Origin: CAWDLX01 sp963753485
Lineage (GTDB): Bacteria > Actinomycetota > Actinomycetes > Mycobacteriales > Micromonosporaceae
Direction of reading: 5' to 3'
Assembly (NCBI GenBank): GCA_963753485.1
Contig: CAVWCL010000001.1
Location: 496,001 to 560,000 of the forward strand
DNA length: 64,000 bases
Under the pieces are notes generated by a model that searched no databases, was not told the origin of the DNA, and was given only the letters and a program-made list of their open reading frames with translations. Shown here piece by piece: positions 57,441 to 64,000 of this stretch; positions within the stretch are counted from its first letter, which is position 1; each line of letters opens with the position of its first letter. A program made the translations under genes and the position numbers.

Positions 57441-58392
57441 AGAGCCGCGCGTAGGCGTCTTCGAGCCGCAGCGGCTCGACCGTTACGTCGAGGATCTCGA
57501 GGCCGCTGGCCACTGCCCCCAGCATGCAGTTCAGCTCGCCGAACGAGTCGGCGCGCCAGTCCTTGACCCGTAGCCGGATGACGCACGCGTCGCCCTCGTG
57601 CCACATCCCGTCGACAACCAGCCCGGCGTCGGCCGGGACCGGCAGCTCGGCAGGCAGCGTGCCGCGAGCCCTGATCGTCACCGTGCTCACGTAGCCCGCG
57701 GTACGGGCGAACTGCGCGACCGGCAGGTCTGCGATCAGCTCCCCGTCGGCGAGCAGCACGACCCGGTCGGCGAGGCGCTCGATGTCGAGCAGGTAGTGGC
57801 TCGTCAACAGCACAGCGACGCCGGCCGCGCGGAGTCCGGCGATGATCGATCTCAACCGCTCGGCCTCGATCGGATCGAGCCCGACGGTCGGCTCGTCGAG
57901 CAGCAGCAGCCGGGGCCGGTTGAACAGACCGATGGCCAGGTGCAGGCGCTGGCGCATACCCCGGGAGTATGTCTCGACGGTGTCGCGGGCGGCGTCGGCG
58001 AGTCCGGCCTCGGCGATCGCGTCGTCGGCCCGGTCCGCGAGCTCACGACGGGACGCGCCGCGGAGCGTGGCGAAGAAGCGCAGATTGTCCCGGCCGCTCA
58101 CGCGCGGGTACAACCCGCGATCCCCGCCGAAGATCACGGACGTCACGCGTCTCGCCTCGGCTGGCCGGGTCACGACGTCCGCGCCATGGACGAGCACCGT
58201 GCCGGCCGACGGGAGCAGTAGGGTGGCGGCGATCTTCGTCAATGTCGTCTTGCCGGCGCCGTTTGGCCCGAGCAGGCCCACGATCTCGCCATCGGCGACG
58301 GTGAAACTGACCTCTCGCAGCGCCTGGACCCTGCGGGCACCGCCGACGAATGTCCGCGACAGCCGATCGACGACGAGTGCCTGCTGATTCAC
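57427..58392 (-). CDS. ABC transporter ATP-binding protein
   Basis: The 321-aa ATPase has Walker A in VGLLGPNGAGKTTLTKIAAT, signature YSRGMRQRLHLAIGL, Walker B in RPRLLLLDEPTVGLDPIEAE and the switch histidine in LLTSHYLLDIERLADRV. The C-terminal extension (about 90 residues) is of the DUF4162 type found in drug and peptide exporters (NatA/CcmA-like). The GTG start at 58392 follows GGAGG. It heads the leftward operon and faces the radical SAM operon across a 345-bp spacer. Confidence 0.92.
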   Translation of the reverse strand: MNQQALVVDRLSRTFVGGARRVQALREVSFTVADGEIVGLLGPNGAGKTTLTKIAATLLLPSAGTVLVHGADVVTRPAEARRVTSVIFGGDRGLYPRVSGRDNLRFFATLRGASRRELADRADDAIAEAGLADAARDTVETYSRGMRQRLHLAIGLFNRPRLLLLDEPTVGLDPIEAERLRSIIAGLRAAGVAVLLTSHYLLDIERLADRVVLLADGELIADLPVAQFARTAGYVSTVTIRARGTLPAELPVPADAGLVVDGMWHEGDACVIRLRVKDWRADSFGELNCMLGAVASGLEILDVTVEPLRLEDAYARLYEPR

Positions 58393-58737
58393 ACGGATCC
58401 TCCGTGCATTGCCACGAATTGTCCGAAGTCATTGGAAAAGGATGAGATGTGACCGAACTTCCGGGAAGCGGCGAGCGCTCCGCGGTGTAGTTTCCTCGCT
58501 TGTAGAGACCACCCGGCCAACTCGGCCTCCTGAATCGCCGGCCAACATCGCCGTCGTCTGTGTATACCATCGACGCTGGTACCTTGACAGGGCCGTCATC
58601 AGGTGGTTTCCTCAGCCCAGGCGACGCAGCTCTGAGGTGGACGCAGTCAACGTCACGAGATTCTTTGAATCTCGGCGCCCAACTGTCAATGTACCGCCGC
58701 CGCGAACAGATTCGTATGAGCGGAGAGGGCAGGTCGG
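58393..58737. promoter_or_regulatory. Divergent control region with a perfect spaced palindrome
   Basis: CGAGATTC, TTT, GAATCTCG (58656-58674) is an exact inverted repeat between the divergent operons. Plus-strand TTGACA lies at 58584-58589 and minus-strand TTGACA at 58684-58689 (hexamer on the complement). The minus-strand one has AAAGAA 17 bp downstream inside the palindrome. The region is less GC-rich than the coding DNA. A regulator acting on both operons here is plausible; no regulator gene adjoins. Confidence 0.5.
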
Positions 58738-59055
58738 ATGTACCCAACCTTCCAAGGCCAAGTGAAGAATGGTCGCCTCGTGGTCGACGAACTTCAGAGC
58801 CGCGGCGAGAGGATGCTCAGCGGCAAGGATGTCGCGGTTGTCGTGCTCGACGAGCGATCGGCCGACGGCAACGGGCACGTGTGGACCGGTCGCTACGATG
58901 GCGGCTCGGTCACCGGTGCGGGTGCTGCGCTGAGTGAGTACGAGGGCAAGCAAGCGCTCGTCATCGTGCGCGACGACCTGGTGGGTGTCGGCCAGGTGGA
59001 CGCGTTCGACCAGAAATTTCAGCTCGGCGCGAAGCTTGGTGACCTCGACACCTGA
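58738..59055 (+). CDS. Unrecognised 105-aa protein heading the radical SAM operon
   Basis: I do not recognise a family. The product begins MYPTFQGQVKNGRLVVDELQ, contains SGKDVAVVVLDERSADGNGH, and ends in VRDDLVGVGQVDAFDQKFQL. It is mostly beta-like in pattern, soluble, without Cys, and has no membrane segment. GGCAGG lies upstream of the ATG. It could be a regulator, a recognition/binding protein, or a modified substrate itself. It is separated from the next gene by 35 bp. Confidence 0.6.
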   Translation: MYPTFQGQVKNGRLVVDELQSRGERMLSGKDVAVVVLDERSADGNGHVWTGRYDGGSVTGAGAALSEYEGKQALVIVRDDLVGVGQVDAFDQKFQLGAKLGDLDT

Positions 59056-59090
59056 CGAGCAGCGGCGCGGCTAGTTCGAAGGGCCACCGC

Positions 59091-59813
59091 ATGGCGAGCC
59101 TGGATCTGGTCGGTGCCCTGATCGATGGTGGAGCGGACCTGCACGGGCGCTTGGTTGACGACCGCCTGAAACCACTAGGGTTCACCCAGGGCGACAGCAG
59201 TGAGGCGAATCGTGTCGTCGTCGGTCCGTCCGCCCGGCTGTTCGCGGCTGGTCATCGGTTCGAGGTATGGCTGGCGGACGGGATCGGCCGGGTCGTCTGG
59301 TTCTGGCTCGACAGCGAGATCCCGCACATGTCCGCGATCGTGGCCTGTGTCTGCATGCCCTGCGAGAGCTACGGCCTGCCGCTGTTCGTGATGAACCTCA
59401 ACCTGAAGCTGAAGGCCGGCACCTTCAATACGATCATGGGCTACCGCGGACCGCCAGATCGGTTGGTACAGTTCCGGAGCATGTTCCCGGTATCGACCGA
59501 CTTCCCCGCGACCGTGTCCCCACCGGACCTGGTCAAGGAGAATCCGCACGGGTTCGAGGGAGTCCGGTGCATGTTCACGTTGCAGCGGCCACCCATCGTC
59601 TGGGCATTGGGCCTTGCGGAAGAATGCCTGAACCGCTGGTTCGAGGCACTTTCCGCGGCGGGGCGCAAAGATCCGTCGACCGCGCTGCTGCGCGATGAAC
59701 AGTACTTCGACGAAGCTATTAAATTCCACTCTCGAGAAGGGGGCGGGGTGTACGACGCGGTCTTCGGGCCCGGCTGGCTCGCTACCCTATTCCGGGACCG
59801 AGTCTTTGGTTAG
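59091..59813 (+). CDS. Unrecognised 240-aa protein, faintly bilin reductase-like
   Basis: No family is assigned. Notable segments are FEVWLADGIGRVVWFWLDSE, CVCMPCESYGLPLFVMNLNL, TFNTIMGYRGPPDRLVQF and a C-terminal GGGVYDAVFGPGWLATLF. The layout of a central LPLFVMN-type strand and a C-terminal VYDAVFGPGWL helix recalls ferredoxin-dependent bilin reductases (PcyA/RCCR group). That similarity was judged by eye and is weak. It lies immediately before the first radical SAM gene (10 bp), so it probably works with it. Confidence 0.6.
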   Translation: MASLDLVGALIDGGADLHGRLVDDRLKPLGFTQGDSSEANRVVVGPSARLFAAGHRFEVWLADGIGRVVWFWLDSEIPHMSAIVACVCMPCESYGLPLFVMNLNLKLKAGTFNTIMGYRGPPDRLVQFRSMFPVSTDFPATVSPPDLVKENPHGFEGVRCMFTLQRPPIVWALGLAEECLNRWFEALSAAGRKDPSTALLRDEQYFDEAIKFHSREGGGVYDAVFGPGWLATLFRDRVFG

Positions 59814-59823
59814 CGAGAAAACT

Positions 59824-61788
59824 ATGCGGCTTCTCCTGTTCTTCCCGCCGCAATGCCGGCCGTTCCACGCCCACCTGTCGTTGCCGATTCTCAAGGCTGA
59901 GGCCGAACGACGCGGCCACTCGTGCCGGGTCGTCGACCTGAACCTGCGTTTCTACGACCACGTCCTCAGGCTGCCGGTGCTCGAGGCCGCCGTCGAGGCG
60001 ATCGCGGCACGCGCGGACGAACTCGATGCGCGTCCCGAGGTAAGCGGGACCGACGCGGTCGCGCTCGCCCGCCTTGCCTCCGCACTGATCCGCTCCGACT
60101 ACGTGCTCGACCAGGTGCCGGCCGCCCGGAAGGTGCTGAAGAACGAGGCCGAGTTCTACGACTACGGGCGTCTACAGTGGGCGGTGCGCATCCTAGAGGA
60201 CGCGCTGGAGCTCTACTCGGCCGCGTACGGCAGCACCGACATCGGGCTCTCCCAGCTGCGCACCCGGTTCGCCACCGGAAGTCCCGCCGAACTGTGGCAG
60301 GGCACCGAAATGCGCTCCGAGAACCCGTTCATCGATCTGCTGGCTGCCTGGGCCGACGAGGCCATCGCTGACTACCGACCCGATGTCATCGGCATTACGA
60401 TGGGGCTGGACGAGCAACTGCTGCCGGGGTTCACGCTCGCACGGCACCTGCGGGCAACGTGGCAGGGCACACTCGTAGCGGGCGGCAGCATGGTGACCCG
60501 GCTGCGGGAGGAGCTGCCCCGCGACGAGCAATTCGGCACGCTGTTCGACAAATACCTGCCATACGAGTCCGAGGCCGCCCTGGGCAACCTCCTGGACCAG
60601 TTGGCCGGTCGCCCGCTCACCGCCGGCGTTCCGTTCTACAAGCTGTGCCCCGACTTCAGCGACCTGCCGCTCGACGACTACTTCCTGCCGGAGCGGGTGC
60701 TGCCGTTTCAGTCGTCGCGTGGCTGCAGCTACGGCCGCTGCCACTACTGCAGCCACTTCAAGACCTACGACCGGTTCGCACTCGGGGAGCCGGCGGACGC
60801 GGCACGGCAGTTGAAGTACCTCGCCGAGCGGTACGCCTGTCGCTCCTTCTACTTCGTCGACGAGGAGCTGATGCCGCGCTTCGGCATGGACCTCGCCGAC
60901 GCGCTCCGGGACGCCAAAGTGGACATCCGTTGGATGGTGTTCGGCCGGCTGCACAAGCACTGGACCCCGGAGGTGGCCAAGCGCTTCGCCGAGGCCGGCT
61001 GCCGGCGGCTCATCTTCGGGTTGGACGCCGGCTCCGACCGCATCCAGCAACTAATGGGCAAGAACACCGACCTCGACTATGCCGCACAGATCCTGAAGTG
61101 GTGCTCGGACGAAGGCATCGCCCTGCAGATCAACCTGATCACCGGATTTCCTGGCGAAACCGAGCAGGAGGCGCGGGAGAGCGTGGAGTTCATCCGGCGC
61201 AACCGGGCCTCACTTGACGTGCTCGGCTCGAACGCGGCGATCGCCAACTTCGCGTTGGTGCGGGACGCCGGCTGGGACCACATGGCGCTCATGCCGGTCC
61301 TCGAGGCGGACCGCAGCTTCGCCATGTACTACGGCTACCGCCCGCTCGGCGACGGCCTCGAGATGGCCCAGACCCCGACCCTGGCCTACGAGCTGCAGTG
61401 CGAGGCGGACAAGGTCCTCGACGCGTCCCAGCGGTGGCCCGCGTTGCGGGAGTTCGCCTTCCTTTACCGCGAACGGTACGGGGCGAACCAGGTGCCGCCG
61501 AAGACGCGGCAGGCCCCTTGCTACGGGCGGCGGACGCACTGGTTCTCGCACAACATCCGGAACCTTCTGCGAGACCTCGCCGATGCCCGGTCGAACCTGT
61601 CGGTCGTACCGCTGGACCACCACTCGATCTGGTGGCGGCTCAGCAGCGAAGCCGATGTCGTATCGCGCCAGACGACGAAGCTGCACGGCTACCGTCTGGC
61701 CGCGCAGTTCGATGACAGCGGCTTCCAGCTCGCGCTGGCCGAGGCGTTGGACTTCGGTGAGCTCGGGGCGCCGGAACTGGTGGGGTAG
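59824..61788 (+). CDS. B12-binding-type radical SAM protein
   Basis: The 654-aa protein has an N-terminal Rossmann-like domain of the cobalamin-binding radical SAM class (LLLFFPPQCRPFHAHLSLPI and LKAEAERRGHSCRVVDLNLR). The radical SAM core follows. The cluster cysteines are C301, C306 and C309 (GCSYGRCHYC), a CX4CX2C spacing instead of CX3CX2C. Other core segments are FYFVDEELMPRFGMDLADAL, FGLDAGSDRIQQLMGKNTDL and INLITGFPGETEQEARESVE. The last 150 residues are a lineage-specific extension. Such enzymes often methylate unactivated carbons; the reaction here is unknown. Start at 59824 overlaps no gene. Confidence 0.88.
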   Translation: MRLLLFFPPQCRPFHAHLSLPILKAEAERRGHSCRVVDLNLRFYDHVLRLPVLEAAVEAIAARADELDARPEVSGTDAVALARLASALIRSDYVLDQVPAARKVLKNEAEFYDYGRLQWAVRILEDALELYSAAYGSTDIGLSQLRTRFATGSPAELWQGTEMRSENPFIDLLAAWADEAIADYRPDVIGITMGLDEQLLPGFTLARHLRATWQGTLVAGGSMVTRLREELPRDEQFGTLFDKYLPYESEAALGNLLDQLAGRPLTAGVPFYKLCPDFSDLPLDDYFLPERVLPFQSSRGCSYGRCHYCSHFKTYDRFALGEPADAARQLKYLAERYACRSFYFVDEELMPRFGMDLADALRDAKVDIRWMVFGRLHKHWTPEVAKRFAEAGCRRLIFGLDAGSDRIQQLMGKNTDLDYAAQILKWCSDEGIALQINLITGFPGETEQEARESVEFIRRNRASLDVLGSNAAIANFALVRDAGWDHMALMPVLEADRSFAMYYGYRPLGDGLEMAQTPTLAYELQCEADKVLDASQRWPALREFAFLYRERYGANQVPPKTRQAPCYGRRTHWFSHNIRNLLRDLADARSNLSVVPLDHHSIWWRLSSEADVVSRQTTKLHGYRLAAQFDDSGFQLALAEALDFGELGAPELVG

Positions 61789-61792
61789 GCGA

Positions 61793-62971
61793 ATGAAGCA
61801 GCCGGTGCTCCTCTACCTGCAGGTGCCGTTCTGCGCGACGCGGTGTGCCTTCTGTCGATGCGTCAGTGGCATCCCCAACAAGGTGCTGTTGAACCAGGAC
61901 CTGCACGACCCGTACGTGGACTCGCTGGTGAGCAACATCCGGTATTACGTTCCCCGCCTGGCCGAGCGCTATGAGCCCATCGGCATCAACTGGGGCGGCG
62001 GCACGCCGACGATGCTGTCGCCCGATCAGCTCCGCCTTGTCGCGCAGGCGTTCCAGCCCGAGTGGGACCTACGCGACCAGTACTTCAGCGTCGAAGCCAC
62101 CGCCGACAGCATCTCGGCGCCCGTGTTGGAAGCGTTGCGTGACGTCGGTGTCAACCGGCTGAGCATCGGGGTGGAGACGTTCAACGAAGCCACCCTGCGC
62201 CACATGGGCCGCCGCCACTCTGCCACCAAGGGGCTGGCCGCCTTCGACCTGGCCCGCGACTACGGCTTCGACCGGCTCAGCATCGACCTCGTCATCGGCT
62301 ACCCCGGCGAGTCGATCGCCGAGACCCTGTACAGCGTCCAGACCGCCATCTCGCTCAACCTGCCGCACATCGCCGCGCACGTCTACAGCCCGGCCGAGAA
62401 CAGCTCCCTGGTGCGCCGGATGCGCCAACGGCAGGTCGAGATCTGGGACGACACCGACTATCGCGTTGGCCTGGCCGAGATCGAGGACCTCCTGACGGCG
62501 AGCGGCTACCGCAACCACGAGTACTTCCACTGGACCCGCCCGCCGCACTCCGCCGACTTCGTCTCCCTGGAGTACTACTTCGGCTACGCTGGGGACACGT
62601 TCGGGTTCGGCAGCGAGGCGTACTCGTTCCTCGCCCCCCGCGGCTGCCTGACTATGCACGCCATGCCCCGTTTCCTGGCCGATCCGATTGCGATGATGCC
62701 GGGGCCGATCACGCTGGACATCGCGCTGGAGAAGTCGCTGGGGTGCGCCGGTGGGCTCGACTACGCGGCGATGGCGGCCATGTTCGGGGTACCGGTGCGG
62801 GAGGTGGCCGAATCCCCGATCTCCCGTGCCCTGGCGGCGCTGCCGAACGCCGACGTGCATGCCGGCGGCGTACGGTTGGACCGGGCCGAGTACGTGCGCC
62901 AGTACGTCATGGGGGTGCGGCAGCGAATGCTCCGCCTGGTCCCGTCGAGTCTCGACACGTCGACCCAGTGA
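61793..62971 (+). CDS. HemN/HemW-like radical SAM protein
   Basis: The 392-aa protein begins with the cluster motif near its N-terminus, C14-x3-C18-x2-C21 in VPFCATRCAFCRCVSG, as in HemN/HemW. NWGGGTPTMLSPDQLRLVAQ, LSIGVETFNEATLRHMGRRH, LSIDLVIGYPGESIAETLYS and YYFGYAGDTFGFGSEAYSFL follow, the last being a HemW-like C-terminal feature. HemN-like enzymes include coproporphyrinogen dehydrogenases, heme chaperones and class C methyltransferases of natural product pathways. Context favours the last. The start is 4 bp after the previous stop and its stop overlaps the next gene. Confidence 0.88.
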   Translation: MKQPVLLYLQVPFCATRCAFCRCVSGIPNKVLLNQDLHDPYVDSLVSNIRYYVPRLAERYEPIGINWGGGTPTMLSPDQLRLVAQAFQPEWDLRDQYFSVEATADSISAPVLEALRDVGVNRLSIGVETFNEATLRHMGRRHSATKGLAAFDLARDYGFDRLSIDLVIGYPGESIAETLYSVQTAISLNLPHIAAHVYSPAENSSLVRRMRQRQVEIWDDTDYRVGLAEIEDLLTASGYRNHEYFHWTRPPHSADFVSLEYYFGYAGDTFGFGSEAYSFLAPRGCLTMHAMPRFLADPIAMMPGPITLDIALEKSLGCAGGLDYAAMAAMFGVPVREVAESPISRALAALPNADVHAGGVRLDRAEYVRQYVMGVRQRMLRLVPSSLDTSTQ

Positions 62972-64000
62972 GCGGCAGCCGGCGTCGGGTATCCCTCGTG
63001 CAGCGCGGAGCGTGGGACATGCCCACCGAGTCGATGCCCCTCGCCGCCGGCTACCTGAAGGCGACTGCGCTCTCCGATCCCGTCGTCGGTGCCGAGCTGG
63101 ACCTCGACATCGTCAACTTCGGCGGCGGCGCCGGACATCTGACGATGTCGAGCCGGCTCTTCGCCGGGGGGCCGCCCGATGTTCTCGCCTGTTCGGTGCT
63201 GGGCTGGAACTTCCGCGCGTTCGTGGCCGTCGCCGAGACCTTCAAGCAGCTCAACCCGGCGGGCTGGGTGGTCTTTGGCGGCACGCACGTCGCCCACCAG
63301 GCCGACCGCGTGCTACGGGGGTATCCGGCGGTCGACGTCATCGTCGACATCGAGGGCGAGTTCGTCTTCCGTGATCTGCTGCGGGCTTACCTGAAAGGCC
63401 GGTCGGTCATCGATCTGTCGGATCTGGAAGGTGTGTCGTATCGCGACGGCAGCGGCGCAATCGCGACGACGAAGGAGTCGCCACCGATCGCCGATCTGGC
63501 GGACATCGCCTCGCCGTTTCTCAGCGGTGCGATCCCGCTCACCAACCACAGTGGACGGTTTCGTTATGACGTGGCGCTCATGGAGACCAACCGCGGTTGC
63601 CCGTACCACTGCGCCTTCTGCTACTGGGGCGGCGCGGTGGCCCAGAAGGTGCGGCCCTTTCCTCGCGACCGCCTGCGCGCCGAGCTCGAGCTGCTGGCCT
63701 ATCACGGTGCCCACACCGTCGTGCTGTGCGACGCCAACTTCGGCATGCTGCCCGCCGACCTTGAGTTCGTTGAGGATGTCATCCACGTCCGCGAGCGGTA
63801 CGGCTACCCGCGGGCACTGGAGACCTCGTGGGCGAAGAACAAGTCCGAGGTCTTCTACTCGATCGTGCGGTCCCTGAAGGCTCACGGGTTCACCAGCTCG
63901 TTCACGTTGGCTCTGCAGACGCTGAACGACGAGGTCTTGGACACGATGCAGCGGCGCAACATGCGGCTGAACCAATGGGAGGATCTGGCGCGCTGGCTGA
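62968..64000 (+). CDS. Third radical SAM protein, B12-binding type (cut by window edge)
   Basis: 344 residues are visible and the frame is open to the end of the window. The N-terminal domain (LVQRGAWDMPTESMPLAAGY, then VLACSVLGWNFRAFVAVAET and VVFGGTHVAHQADRVLRGYP) has the cobalamin-binding radical SAM layout. The cluster motif is C211-x3-C215-x2-C218 in TNRGCPYHCAFCYWGG. VLCDANFGMLPADLEFVEDV and FTLALQTLNDEVLDTMQRRN follow. The GTG start overlaps the previous stop (GTGA). Reaction unknown; probably part of the same pathway. Confidence 0.88.
   Translation, partial: MSGSRRRVSLVQRGAWDMPTESMPLAAGYLKATALSDPVVGAELDLDIVNFGGGAGHLTMSSRLFAGGPPDVLACSVLGWNFRAFVAVAETFKQLNPAGWVVFGGTHVAHQADRVLRGYPAVDVIVDIEGEFVFRDLLRAYLKGRSVIDLSDLEGVSYRDGSGAIATTKESPPIADLADIASPFLSGAIPLTNHSGRFRYDVALMETNRGCPYHCAFCYWGGAVAQKVRPFPRDRLRAELELLAYHGAHTVVLCDANFGMLPADLEFVEDVIHVRERYGYPRALETSWAKNKSEVFYSIVRSLKAHGFTSSFTLALQTLNDEVLDTMQRRNMRLNQWEDLARWL

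Noticed and set aside
58409..58765. 118-codon plus-strand frame across the divergent control region
   Set aside because: Composition is Arg/Pro-rich without motifs, it runs through the palindrome and overlaps the start of the 58738 gene.

Overview
The window is a GC-rich, densely coded actinobacterial chromosome segment. The cell-wall gene order, the MurT-GatD pair, the SAV_6107/imuA'/imuB/dnaE2 cassette, the carotenoid genes and the style of the dispersed hairpin repeats suggest Micromonosporaceae (a Micromonospora-like organism). This is inference; no 16S gene or other decisive marker is present. No rRNA, tRNA, CRISPR array, prophage or insertion sequence was recognised.

Layout. 1-5.7 kb: the dcw cell division/cell wall cluster on the minus strand (mraZ, rsmH, ftsL, ftsI, murE cut by the window edge), headed by a promoter carrying a textbook array of MraZ boxes. 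6-9.3 kb: an NlpC/P60 wall hydrolase behind a candidate c-di-AMP (ydaO-type) riboswitch, then murT-gatD, which amidates lipid II. 9.4-14.3 kb: housekeeping and accessory genes (VOC protein, TSUP transporter, membrane protein, SRPBCC protein, ArsR-MFS pair). 14.3-18.2 kb: ung and leuS; leuS has a leucine leader peptide and an intrinsic terminator, i.e. an attenuator. 18.3-27.1 kb: a secreted M36 metalloprotease, a GPP34 protein, and a MoxR/DUF58/transglutaminase operon. 27.2-32.5 kb: DUF3040, dinB, a phosphodiesterase-methyltransferase pair and a sugar transferase. 32.8-39.3 kb: the mutagenic repair cassette dnaE2, imuB, imuA' and SAV_6107. 39.4-44.8 kb: an aminoacyl-tRNA deacylase followed by a tightly overlapping carotenoid operon (CrtA-like, GNAT, CruF-like, glycosyltransferase, CrtI/CrtD-like). 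45-49.2 kb: a kinase-like ATPase, a CDP-alcohol phosphatidyltransferase, metF with a small Cys-motif protein, a Phd/VapC pair and a frameshifted VOC gene. 49.2-54.3 kb: a DUF4173 membrane protein, glutamate dehydrogenase and an XRE/IrrE/XRE regulatory group.

54.4-64 kb is the most interesting part. Two divergent operons face each other across a 345-bp spacer that holds a perfect spaced palindrome. Leftward: ABC ATPase, two ABC-2 permeases, a PaaK/CapK-type adenylate-forming ligase and, 19 bp after it, a 20-residue open frame with a strong ribosome binding site. Rightward: two unrecognised proteins followed by three consecutive radical SAM enzymes (B12-type architecture, HemN/HemW-type, B12-type), the last cut by the window edge. 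I read this as a possible uncharacterised peptide-derived (RiPP-like) natural product locus with its own exporter. Product and chemistry are unknown.

Two further threads run through the window. Hairpin-forming repeats (a 68-70 bp element at 5896 and 15031, and a 54-bp hairpin at 18209) sit just after stop codons and probably act as terminators. In-frame tandem minisatellites occur in at least six genes (ftsI, SAV_6107, the crtA-like gene, the cruF-like gene, the DUF4173 gene and the gene upstream of metF).
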